Shown in pieces: positions 16,675 to 24,799 of a DNA stretch of 64,000 nt (positions within the stretch are counted from its first letter, which is position 1; every line of letters starts with the position of its first letter). The position numbers and the translations under genes were made by a program. A model generated the notes under the pieces. That model was not told the origin of the DNA, did not search any database, and was given only the letters and a program-made list of their open reading frames with translations. This stretch comes from Phycisphaerae bacterium (GTDB lineage: Bacteria > Planctomycetota > Phycisphaerae > UBA1845 > Fen-1342): the NCBI GenBank assembly GCA_017999985.1, contig JAGNKU010000003.1:248001-312000 (forward strand). Reading direction: 5' to 3'.

Positions 16675-17625
16675 ATGGGCCGCCGCCGCAGCTTGCTTGT
16701 CTTTGCTGGATCTGCCAGTCCGGCCCTGACGTGTGCCATCTGCCGCGCGCTGGGTGTGCGGCCCGGCGCGTGTGACACGCGGCATTTCTCCGAGGGCAAC
16801 ACGTTCGTCCGCGTACTCGAAAATGTGCGCGGCAAGGACGTGTACGTCGTGCAGTCTCTGACGCAGCCGGTGAATGACCACTTCATGGAGCTGCTGTTCT
16901 ACGTGGATGCCCTGAAGCGGGCCTCCGCCGACAGCGTTACGGCGGTGATTCCCTTTTTCAGCTATGGCAAGGGCGACAAGAAGGACGAGCCCCGCGTCAG
17001 CCTGCGCGCCCGGGTGTGCGCCGACTGCCTCGAGACCGCCGGGGTGGATCGCGTGGTCACGCTCGATCTCCATGCACCGCAGATCCAGGGCTTCTTCCGC
17101 GTGCCGGTCGACCACCTCTACGCGCTGCCGGCGTTCGTCGCGCGCCTGCGCCGAAAGGTGACGCGCGACTGGGTCGTCGTGGCGCCGGACGCTGGCGCAA
17201 TCCACATGGCCAACAGCTACGCCCGCGTGCTGGGCACGGAGACGGCGGTCGCCGAGAAGCGCCGCAGCGCCCACGATGAGCAGGCCGCCGTGCGACGCAT
17301 TATCGGTGACGTGCGCGGCCGGGACGCGCTGATCGTCGATGATTTCACCACCAGCGGCGGGACGCTGGTCGCCACGGCCGTGCACCTGAAGGCGCAGCGC
17401 GCCAAGCGCGTTTGCGCGCTGGTCACCCACGGGGTCTTGGCTCCAGGGGCCGCGGCCCGGATCGACGCGAGCCCTATTGACCGCCTGCTGCTGACGGACA
17501 CCGTGGCGGTGCCGCCGGAGCGGCTACCCCGCAACGCGCACGTCGTCACGGTGGCGCCGCTGCTGGCGCGCGCGCTCCGCAACATCCACGACCGCACGAG
17601 TATCTCGGTGTTGTTCCAGTCCTGA
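16675..17625 (+). CDS. Ribose-phosphate pyrophosphokinase paralogue (PRPP synthetase family)
   Basis: A 316-residue protein matching PRPP synthetase throughout, from LLVFAGSASPAL to SISVLF at the C-terminus, the usual length. PRPP synthetase makes phosphoribosyl pyrophosphate from ribose 5-phosphate and ATP. Conserved landmarks are LENVRGKDVYVVQS, NDHFMELL, the catalytic VTLDLHAPQIQGFF and the PRPP loop VDDFTTSGGT. Two landmarks differ from the housekeeping enzyme: the flexible segment reads FSYGKGDKKDEPR instead of a YARQDR-type sequence, and the loop has Thr-Thr-Ser where IDT is usual. It is therefore probably a specialised paralogue. The start at 16675 is chosen because homology begins there; a GTG at 16663 is possible. 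It is probably co-transcribed with the SorC gene. Confidence 0.85.
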   Translation: MGRRRSLLVFAGSASPALTCAICRALGVRPGACDTRHFSEGNTFVRVLENVRGKDVYVVQSLTQPVNDHFMELLFYVDALKRASADSVTAVIPFFSYGKGDKKDEPRVSLRARVCADCLETAGVDRVVTLDLHAPQIQGFFRVPVDHLYALPAFVARLRRKVTRDWVVVAPDAGAIHMANSYARVLGTETAVAEKRRSAHDEQAAVRRIIGDVRGRDALIVDDFTTSGGTLVATAVHLKAQRAKRVCALVTHGVLAPGAAARIDASPIDRLLLTDTVAVPPERLPRNAHVVTVAPLLARALRNIHDRTSISVLFQS

Positions 17626-17654
17626 CGCCCGCTGCCGGACACGAGCACGCGGTG

Positions 17655-19394
17655 TCAGGCGCGCATGGTCCGGCCCGGCTGTACGGAGCGATTACGGTCC
17701 GGGGTGGGCTGGGACTGCGAGCGGGTCTCGCCCTCGGCCGTGACATAGATCCCGCGACGATCCCCGACCACCGGGCAGGCGCGCTCACAGAGGCCACAGC
17801 CGATGCACAGATCGATGTCCACCCGCGGCGTCGGCACGCCCGACTCGGTCTCGGATTCATCCAACCACGGTTCGCCTTCCAGACGGCTGGCGCGTGCCTC
17901 GCGCCCCTGTCCGCGGCGGCCGCCTCCGCCGCCCCCTCCGCCTCCGCCGCGCCCCCGGCGCTGCCGTTGCCGCCCGACGTGAATCGCCTTGGGGCTTGTC
18001 GGGCAGACTTCTTCGCAGACCTGGCAGGCGATGCCAGCACTATGCGGCAAACAGCGATCGAGATCGATGTGGGCCGTGCCCAGGCGCACCGGGCCGCAGT
18101 CCGCGAATTCGGCGTGACCGAGCTTCTCGGCCACGGAGATCGGCTGAATGGCCGCGGTGGGGCAGACTTGCCCGCACGCGGTGCAATGCAACTGGCAATG
18201 CCCGATGCGGAAGTTGAGCACGGGGGTCCACAGCCCTTCCAGCCCCGCTTCGAACCACGCTGGCTGGATGACGTTGGTCGGGCACACGCGGGCGCACTGC
18301 TCGCATCGCAGGCAGCGGGCGAGGAAGTCCAGCTCTTCCAGGGCTCCGGGCGGGCGGATCAGGCTGCTGGCGAAGTCGCGCGTGGCGCGGCCGGTGGTGC
18401 GCACGAAGGGGTAGAACAGCAGGCCGGCCAGCGCGCCGACGACCAGTTGCCGGCGCGACGCGTCAGGGCCGGTCACCTCGTGGGCCCTCGGTGCGAAGGC
18501 GGCGAAGCGCAGCGCGCCTTCCGGACATTCCTCGATGCAGTTGAAGCACACCAGGCACTCCGCTTTGCGGAGCTTCGCGTGCGGGTCACTGGCGCCCTCG
18601 CAGTGCAGGCGACAGCGGTTGCAGCCGCGACATTTGTCCGGATCGCGCTCGATGCGCCACCAAGACCAGCGGCTGAGGACGCCCAGCAAAGCCCCCAGCG
18701 GACAGAGAACGCGGCAGAAGAAGCGCGGATACGCGAGGTTGGCGACGACCAACCCCAGGAGCATGAACCCGAGCAGCTCCGCCCCGCGATAGAAGCGTGG
18801 TTCACCCCGCCAGCCCGCCACGGGTAGCTCAACCGCCGGCAGCACCGCTCCCGTGACGGAGCGGTACAGCAGGCACAGCGGGTCGAGCAGGCCGATCTGC
18901 AGCGTGCCCCAGGCGGCGGCGAGCAGCAGGCCGGCCAGCACCGCATACTTGAGGCGCTGACTGGCGCGGTAGTCGTTGGGATGCGGACGGTCCGCCGGCG
19001 TCGTGGCGGCACGTCTCCGCGAACGTGACAACCAGCCGACGAAATGATGCAGGGTGCCGTAGGGACAGATCCACCCGCAGAAGAAGCGGCCGAGAAACAG
19101 CGTCGGAATCAGAACCACGAGCGACCACAGCAAGCCGGGGTAGATCGCGTGCGTCGTGAGCGCGGTCGCCAGGGCAATGAGCGGATCGATCTCCAGGAAC
19201 TTGCCGAGCCAGAACCGCAGGCCGGGCAGGCGCTCCAATTGCGCGAACGTCGTCAGGACAACAAACGCGATGAACAGGGCGAACATGACGGCTTGCACGC
19301 CGATCCGTACCGTCGTGATGCGCAGGAGGTTCGACCCGGTGCGGCGCTGCGTGCCGTGTTCGAGTCGGGGTGTCTGGTTCATCGTGTTGCCCAT
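17655..19394 (-). CDS. Membrane multi-[4Fe-4S] protein, NapH/CcoG-like
   Basis: A 579-residue integral membrane iron-sulfur protein. Hydrophobic segments lie near residues 30-50, 70-105, 165-185 and 205-245. The NapH-type motifs FFCGWICPYG and FFCRVLCPLG flank them. The C-terminal half carries at least six ferredoxin-like cysteine clusters: CRGCNRC, CLVCFNC, CLRCEQC, CQLHCTACGQVC, CQVCEEVC and CIGCGLCERAC. Such proteins move electrons across or along the membrane. A glycine run of ten near residues 478-490 interrupts the region between the last two clusters. The gene follows a DUF362 gene by 4 bp and is probably the last gene of a minus-strand operon. In this neighbourhood it could supply electrons to exported Fe-S enzymes; that is inference. 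Confidence 0.85.
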   Translation of the reverse strand: MGNTMNQTPRLEHGTQRRTGSNLLRITTVRIGVQAVMFALFIAFVVLTTFAQLERLPGLRFWLGKFLEIDPLIALATALTTHAIYPGLLWSLVVLIPTLFLGRFFCGWICPYGTLHHFVGWLSRSRRRAATTPADRPHPNDYRASQRLKYAVLAGLLLAAAWGTLQIGLLDPLCLLYRSVTGAVLPAVELPVAGWRGEPRFYRGAELLGFMLLGLVVANLAYPRFFCRVLCPLGALLGVLSRWSWWRIERDPDKCRGCNRCRLHCEGASDPHAKLRKAECLVCFNCIEECPEGALRFAAFAPRAHEVTGPDASRRQLVVGALAGLLFYPFVRTTGRATRDFASSLIRPPGALEELDFLARCLRCEQCARVCPTNVIQPAWFEAGLEGLWTPVLNFRIGHCQLHCTACGQVCPTAAIQPISVAEKLGHAEFADCGPVRLGTAHIDLDRCLPHSAGIACQVCEEVCPTSPKAIHVGRQRQRRGRGGGGGGGGGGRRGQGREARASRLEGEPWLDESETESGVPTPRVDIDLCIGCGLCERACPVVGDRRGIYVTAEGETRSQSQPTPDRNRSVQPGRTMRA

Positions 19395-19398
19395 GTTG

Positions 19399-20475
19399 TC
19401 ACACGTCCGTCGTCACAATCCGGCCATCCGTCGCATACCGCCGCCAGTCGCGCTCGCCATGGCGCCGCACTCCAGCGGCTGTTTCCGCGGCAATCTTGGC
19501 GTGCGCCAGCTCCAGGTAGCGCAGCGTACCCGGGTTGCGGCCGAGCAGATTCTCGTAGCACCACGCATCGCAGGCCACGGGATCGACGGACGCGACCACC
19601 GCCGGCCGATTGAGCACGCCGCCGGGTTGCACATCGCTGAGGCGCCCGCCCGTCGGTCCGCTGCGCAGCATGACGCGCGTGCCGTCGGCGATGACCAGCG
19701 TCGGGCTGAACAGGAGGGCCACGTCGCTGATGACCTCGTGGATGGCCTGGTGGAGCTGGTTACGCCGGCCGCCGAGCAATCCGTACCAGTTCTTGAGCTG
19801 CATCGAGCCGCCCGCCAGGTTGTGATCCTTGACGGGGGCGATGCCGATGAGCTTGGTCGCCTGCCGCAGCGGTCGGGTGAAGATCGGCCAGCGTTCCAGG
19901 GCCTCGCCACGGTCCCGCGTCGCGCGCGCGCGCACCGTCAACAGCTCGAACATGCCGGGTGACGGCCAAACCAGGTCGGCGCCTTCGGCGGTGGCGACCG
20001 CCCCTAGGCCCGAGCGGGCAAAGCAGGCCTCCGGGGATTCAATCGGATAGTCGGTCACGATCACGCGCCGGGCACCGGCCTCGCGGCACAGCCGGATCAC
20101 CGTCCGCAGCACCTCGGGGTGCGTTGTCGCGCCGAGGCTCGGCGGGCGGTCGAAGCCGGCGTTTGGCTTGATGACCACGGTGTCGTTCGCCGTGATGAAA
20201 CGGCGCATGCCGAGCTGCGCGTCCAGACCACCGACCGCGGCACGGACCATGGCGTCAATGCGGGCTTCATCGCCCGTAGCGATGCTGAGGCGCGGACTTG
20301 CGTCAGGCAGGTCAATACTCGCGAAGTAGTTGGGCAGGCGCGGCGCCGCGGACGGCCGAGCAACCCCGCTGCGATGGGACAGCCAGTATGCACCGGTCGC
20401 CGCCAGCCCGGTCGCCACCACGGCGCCGGCCCCGCGTGCGAGGGCTTCGCGGCGTGTCAGGCCATCACTGCTCAT
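19399..20475 (-). CDS. DUF362 protein with Tat signal
   Basis: A 358-residue protein of the DUF362 family, often found with ferredoxin-type proteins and of unproven biochemical function. The N-terminus has a twin-arginine signal (TRREALARGAGAVVATG). Family features include VVIKPNAGF, TDYPIESPE, an APVKDHNLAGGSMQLKNWYG segment and DPVACDAWCYE near the C-terminus. The start at 20475 is chosen because the Tat motif follows directly; the upstream extension has non-coding composition. It overlaps the preceding gene by 11 bp and leads into the Fe-S membrane protein. A paralogue sits at 24800-25879, also Tat-tagged. The Tat signal suggests export of a folded, possibly cofactor-containing protein. 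Confidence 0.83.
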   Translation of the reverse strand: MSSDGLTRREALARGAGAVVATGLAATGAYWLSHRSGVARPSAAPRLPNYFASIDLPDASPRLSIATGDEARIDAMVRAAVGGLDAQLGMRRFITANDTVVIKPNAGFDRPPSLGATTHPEVLRTVIRLCREAGARRVIVTDYPIESPEACFARSGLGAVATAEGADLVWPSPGMFELLTVRARATRDRGEALERWPIFTRPLRQATKLIGIAPVKDHNLAGGSMQLKNWYGLLGGRRNQLHQAIHEVISDVALLFSPTLVIADGTRVMLRSGPTGGRLSDVQPGGVLNRPAVVASVDPVACDAWCYENLLGRNPGTLRYLELAHAKIAAETAAGVRRHGERDWRRYATDGRIVTTDV

Positions 20476-21115
20476 GCGACGCTCGCTCTGTGCGGCCCGT
20501 GGGCACCGGCTGTGCGATGCTGGCGGCCAGACGCTCGGCGATCTGGCGGGCGACCTCCGCGTCGGCGGACTGTGCCGGCAACACCTGCACATAGTGGCGA
20601 CCCACGCGGAAGAACGCCGCGCCGGCGCTTACGTAGGCAGCGTCGCCGATCGCAACGACCGTTCGGTCGGGCGGTTGGTCCTGCTGGAAAATTCTCCCCG
20701 CACTCTCCGGCGAGCCCATGTCGTACCAGTAAACGTCGATGGTCCGCGTGTCATCGTCGCGGCGGGAATACGTGCCGAAGTTGAGACCCACCACGCCGAG
20801 CGACAGGTATGCCTCGGCCTGGCCGTCGATCTTGACGTATAGCTCGTCAGCCGAAAAACGCTCAATGCCGGTTGGCGATCGCCAATCCGCGAAATCCAGC
20901 GCGGGGAAGGCGTGCGAGTCGGCGACTGTCTTGCGCGCCTGGGCATCCGACATGGTTGACGCCTGGAGTCGCGGCGCAGACCTGCGCGTAACGTCAGTGA
21001 TGAAGGTAGCCACGAGGCCCACGACCAGCACTAAGATGACCACGCCGACGGTCTTTTCAGTCCGGCTGATCGCCGCGGCCGGGCGGGCGTAACGTCGGCC
21101 GAAAAGCGTGCTCAT
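20465..21115 (-). CDS. Membrane-anchored protein of unknown function (DUF6599-like)
   Basis: A 216-residue protein with one N-terminal membrane helix (about 23-43; VGVVILVLVVGLVATF) and an extracytoplasmic domain. The domain shows FPALDFADWRSP, YLSLGVVGLNFGTY, a TIDVYWYDMGSPESAGRIF segment and a C-terminal VGRHYVQVLPAQ stretch. I associate this pattern with the DUF6599 family, but only loosely. It is the first gene of the minus-strand set with DUF362 and the Fe-S membrane protein. It is divergent from the fused spermidine-synthase-like gene across only 70 bp, which must hold both promoters. Confidence 0.7.
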   Translation of the reverse strand: MSTLFGRRYARPAAAISRTEKTVGVVILVLVVGLVATFITDVTRRSAPRLQASTMSDAQARKTVADSHAFPALDFADWRSPTGIERFSADELYVKIDGQAEAYLSLGVVGLNFGTYSRRDDDTRTIDVYWYDMGSPESAGRIFQQDQPPDRTVVAIGDAAYVSAGAAFFRVGRHYVQVLPAQSADAEVARQIAERLAASIAQPVPTGRTERASHEQ

Positions 21116-21185
21116 GGCGGCTACTCCATCGAGGCACGCGACAGTCTATCATGTGGGCGGTCCGTTCTGACAGAGGGCGGCGCGA

Positions 21186-23609
21186 ATGACCGCTGTACAG
21201 CCGAGCGACGTGTCCGGCACTGGCGACAGCGGCGCGCGCGCCGGGCTGGGGGTGCTGGTATTCGCGTGGGGGGCGCAAGCGATCGTAGCCCAGTCGCTGC
21301 TGCTGCGCGAAGCGCTCGTGCTGATGTATGGCAGCGAGCTGGCCTGGGGCATCGTACTGTTCGCGTGGCTGCTGGGGGTCGCGCTCGGCGCGGTCCTTGG
21401 GGGGCGCATGGCCGAGACCCAGTGTGGGCGGACCCACGCGGCCGGCCTGCTGCTCGCGGTGCTGCTTGGCCTCAGCGCTGCAACCTGCGCGGACTTGTGG
21501 ATCTTTCGCGGCGCACGCGCGTGGCTGGGTGCCGGGGTGGGCGAGTTGCTGCCGCTACCGAGGGCGGCGTGGGCGGCGCTGCTTTTCATCACACCCGTCG
21601 GCGCGCTGGTTGGGGCGGCGTTTCCGTTGGCGTGCCGTGTCGGCCAGCGGCTGGGCGCGGCAGCCGTTGCGCGCGGCGGTGGCGCGTCGTCGGACCGCGG
21701 CGCCCCGTATCTGTCCTTCGCGCGGGTGTATGGGCTGGAGTCCGCCGGCAGCCTCGCGGGCGGTGCGGCCTTCAGCTTCTGGGCCGTCGAGCACCTGGCC
21801 CCGGTGCAGACGGCGCTGGTCAGCGCGGGCGTCACGGTACTCGCCTGCGGCGCGCTGTTGGCAACCATTAATCGGGTCGGGCGGCGATGCGTGCTCGCCG
21901 GATTGTCCGGCGTCCTGGCGACCGGCGTGTTCCTGGTTGCAGCGCTCGGTGGCGACCGGCTCAACCGGCAACTGGTGGCCCGTCGTTGGCAGACAGTTGC
22001 GCCGGGTTACGACCTGGTGGCCGAAGCGGAATCGAAGTACCAGAATCTGGCGGTCGGCCAGCGCGCGGGACAATACACGCTGTATTGCGACGGGCATGTG
22101 GCGGCGAATTTCCCGGATCCATACACGTCTGCACCGCTCGCGCACTTCTGGCTGTGTCAGCACCCCGCGCCGCGCAGTGTGCTGGTGCTGGGCGGCGCCG
22201 CCGAGGGCCTGCTGGCAGAAATCCTCCGGTACCCGGTGGCGCACGTGGATTATGTCGAGCCCGACGCGCTGCTGATCGGATTGCTTACCCCGCTGCTGAC
22301 CGACACGGACCGCGCGGCCCTCACCGACCCGCGTGTGTCCGTGCATTATGCCGACGCGCGCTACTACATTAAGACGCAGCGCGCACGGTTCGACCTGGTC
22401 ATCGCCCGCCTGCCGGAGCCGACCGCGGCACAGCGCGCCCGTTTCTATACGGATGAGTTCTTCGCCGAGCTGCGCCGCGCCATGACGCCGCACGCCGTGC
22501 TGGGCACCACGGCAGCCGCGACACCGACCGAGCTGTCTGGTGCGTCGCGCGAGTACCTCTCTGGGCTGCGGGCTACGTTGCGGCGACACTTCGCGCACGT
22601 GGTGATTGGATGGGGTGATCCGGCGCAGGTGCTGGCGGCGACCGCAGACGGCCTCATCACGACGGATCCTGCGGAACTGGCCGCCCGCTATCGCGCGCGA
22701 CAGGTGGCAGCGCGGCTGTTCGATCCGGCGTGGTTCGCCGGCGCCACAGACTGGCTGGATGCGCGCAAGCTCGCACGCCGGTCGGCGGACCTCGACGCCG
22801 CCGGCCCGGTCACGCTCAGCACCGACTTGCACCCGGCCATCTACCTGCAGCGTTTGGCGCTGTGGGAGAGCTTGGCCGGCGGTGCTGCCGGCGGCGGACG
22901 ACAATTTGTCGCCTGGCTGCGGACGTTGCGATTCGGGCCGGTCGCCGGCGGACTGGCTGTCCTCGGTCTCGTTACGCTTACAAGTGTCCGATTACGTCAT
23001 CGCAACCGGCAGGGTTGGGTCGCCGGAGCCATCATGCTCACGGTGGCGACAACCGGCTTCGTGACGATGGCGTTGAGCATCGTGCTGTTGTTTGCTTTCC
23101 AGAACTTGTACGGGTACGTCTACCAGCGCATCGGCTGGATTGTGGCGCTGTTCATGGGCGGGTTGGTCGTGGGGTGCGTGTGGGCTGGCCGGCGCGCGGC
23201 GCGGCGCAATTCGAGCGTGCATGTCTGGCGCTCGCTCATTGCCGTGGATGTGCTGCTCGCCATCCTGGCGCTGGCGACTCCACCCGTGCTGCACGCGCTC
23301 GCGACACTTCAGCACGCGGCTGCTGTGGAATGGTCCATCTCCATGTTGGTGGCCGTGACGGGTTTGTTCGGCGGGGCGACGTTCGCGCTGGCCGGCCACC
23401 TGCAACTCACACTGTCCGGCCGGGCCGGCGGCGCCGCCGGCAGCGTCGTCGGCGCGGATCACGCCGGCGCATGCCTGGGCGCGCTACTCTGCGGCGTGCT
23501 GCTGGTACCGGTGTTTGGGACCGTGATGACCGCGTGGTTGCTCGCGGCGCTGAAGCTCAGCTCGGCTGCGACGCTGGCGGCGCTGCGGCGGCCGGCTCCG
23601 CGGGCTTGA
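21186..23609 (+). CDS. Membrane-fused spermidine synthase-like protein
   Basis: An 807-residue protein combining two blocks of membrane helices with a spermidine-synthase-like Rossmann domain. The N-terminal block (about 1-260) has MFS-like helices and the C-terminal block (about 575-805) several more. The central domain shows VLVLGGAAEGLLAEIL and HVDYVEPDALL, the AdoMet-binding pattern, followed by a DARYYI segment. The usual catalytic DLPDP-type motif reads ARLPEPT, so aminopropyl-transfer chemistry is doubtful. Such fusions are recurrent neighbours of DUF362 and AmmeMemoRadiSam genes in environmental bacteria; their product is unknown. Its last 53 bases overlap the convergent radical SAM gene. 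Confidence 0.83.
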   Translation: MTAVQPSDVSGTGDSGARAGLGVLVFAWGAQAIVAQSLLLREALVLMYGSELAWGIVLFAWLLGVALGAVLGGRMAETQCGRTHAAGLLLAVLLGLSAATCADLWIFRGARAWLGAGVGELLPLPRAAWAALLFITPVGALVGAAFPLACRVGQRLGAAAVARGGGASSDRGAPYLSFARVYGLESAGSLAGGAAFSFWAVEHLAPVQTALVSAGVTVLACGALLATINRVGRRCVLAGLSGVLATGVFLVAALGGDRLNRQLVARRWQTVAPGYDLVAEAESKYQNLAVGQRAGQYTLYCDGHVAANFPDPYTSAPLAHFWLCQHPAPRSVLVLGGAAEGLLAEILRYPVAHVDYVEPDALLIGLLTPLLTDTDRAALTDPRVSVHYADARYYIKTQRARFDLVIARLPEPTAAQRARFYTDEFFAELRRAMTPHAVLGTTAAATPTELSGASREYLSGLRATLRRHFAHVVIGWGDPAQVLAATADGLITTDPAELAARYRARQVAARLFDPAWFAGATDWLDARKLARRSADLDAAGPVTLSTDLHPAIYLQRLALWESLAGGAAGGGRQFVAWLRTLRFGPVAGGLAVLGLVTLTSVRLRHRNRQGWVAGAIMLTVATTGFVTMALSIVLLFAFQNLYGYVYQRIGWIVALFMGGLVVGCVWAGRRAARRNSSVHVWRSLIAVDVLLAILALATPPVLHALATLQHAAAVEWSISMLVAVTGLFGGATFALAGHLQLTLSGRAGGAAGSVVGADHAGACLGALLCGVLLVPVFGTVMTAWLLAALKLSSAATLAALRRPAPRA

Positions 23610-24798
23610 ACGCCAGCGCCTGCTCCTGCGTCCACACCCCCGGAATCGCCACCCCGCATTTCGGGCACCTTCCGTCCTTGAGCTCGTTCGCCGCCACCTG
23701 AAAGCCGATCCGCCGAATCAGCAGCCGCTGACAGCCGTGGCAGTAGGTGTTTTCGCCGGGGTGGTTGGGAACGTTACCCGCGTACACGTACCGCACGCCG
23801 GCATCCAGCGCCACCCGGCGGCAATTCTCCAGTGTCGTCACCGGCGTCGGCGGCAGGTTCGTCACGCGATACGTGGGATGAAACCGCGTGAAGTGCATCG
23901 GCACGTCCGGCCCGAGGTGCTGCACGACCCACTTCGCCATCTGCTCGATTTCTGCCGGTGAGTCGTTGAGTGTCGGGATGATGAGCACGACCAGCTCGAG
24001 CCAGATGCCGGTGCTCTTCAGCACTTCCAGCGCGCCGAGCACCGGCTTCAGCTCGCCGGCGCACATGTCCTGGTAGAACTTCTCGGTGAACGCCTTCAGG
24101 TCGATCTTGACGCCGGTGAGCTGCCGGCACAGCTCGCGCAGCGGCTTCTCCTGCATGTACCCGTTGGAGATCATGACGCTGCCGAGGCCCTGCTGGCGGC
24201 CGGCGGCGGCCACGTCGTGCATATACTCGTAGCACACCGTCGGCTCGGAATAGGTGTAGGCGATCGTTGGGGCGCGCCGCGCCCGGCACGTCTTCACCAG
24301 CTCCTCGGGCGTCACCACGATGCTCTCGACCTGCTCCGGCCGATACTGGCTGATCTCCCAGTTCTGGCAGAATTTGCACTCGATGTTGCAGCCGGCGGTG
24401 GCGATTGAGAACGCGGTCGTGCCCGGCAAATAGTGAAACAACGGCTTCTTCTCAATGGGATCAACGTTGGCAGAGCATACCGCGCCGTACACGAGCGTCT
24501 GGTACTGGCCGCCCTGATTCTCACGTACGCCGCAGTAACCGCGCTCGACGTCCGCGACTTCGCAGCCACGCGGGCAGAGCGTGCACTTGATCCGCTTGTC
24601 GGGCAGCGCCTGCCAGTGCCGTGCCGGATGACGGGCGACGCCCTTGAGCTTGGGTCCGGAAAGCTCGCTCGTGCCGGGAGTGTCCTGCGCGAGCACGCGC
24701 GCGGCCGGTCCGAACGCACATGCGGCGCCGCACGCGAGGCCCAGACGCAGCACGTCGCGGCGCGTCGGGCAACGGAACACGTTGGTGAGGTCGTCCAT
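23557..24798 (-). CDS. amrS: AmmeMemoRadiSam-system radical SAM enzyme with Tat leader
   Basis: A 413-residue radical SAM protein of the PflA-like group named after its co-occurrence with AMMECR1 and Memo. The radical SAM motif AGCNIECKFCQNWEIS carries Cys137, Cys141 and Cys144. Additional cysteine pairs lie at CTLCPRGCEV (about 72-80) and near the C-terminus (CHGC, CPKC), as in related enzymes. The N-terminus carries a twin-arginine leader (PTRRDVLRLGLACGAA) that is unusual for a radical SAM enzyme. The gene lies 1 bp after the DUF362 gene, with GAGGT inside the end of that gene. It converges on and overlaps the membrane-fused spermidine-synthase-like gene. The reaction is unknown. The gene symbol follows the system nomenclature. 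Confidence 0.9.
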   Translation of the reverse strand: MDDLTNVFRCPTRRDVLRLGLACGAACAFGPAARVLAQDTPGTSELSGPKLKGVARHPARHWQALPDKRIKCTLCPRGCEVADVERGYCGVRENQGGQYQTLVYGAVCSANVDPIEKKPLFHYLPGTTAFSIATAGCNIECKFCQNWEISQYRPEQVESIVVTPEELVKTCRARRAPTIAYTYSEPTVCYEYMHDVAAAGRQQGLGSVMISNGYMQEKPLRELCRQLTGVKIDLKAFTEKFYQDMCAGELKPVLGALEVLKSTGIWLELVVLIIPTLNDSPAEIEQMAKWVVQHLGPDVPMHFTRFHPTYRVTNLPPTPVTTLENCRRVALDAGVRYVYAGNVPNHPGENTYCHGCQRLLIRRIGFQVAANELKDGRCPKCGVAIPGVWTQEQALAFKPAEPAAAAPPASQPS

Positions 24799-24799
24799 C

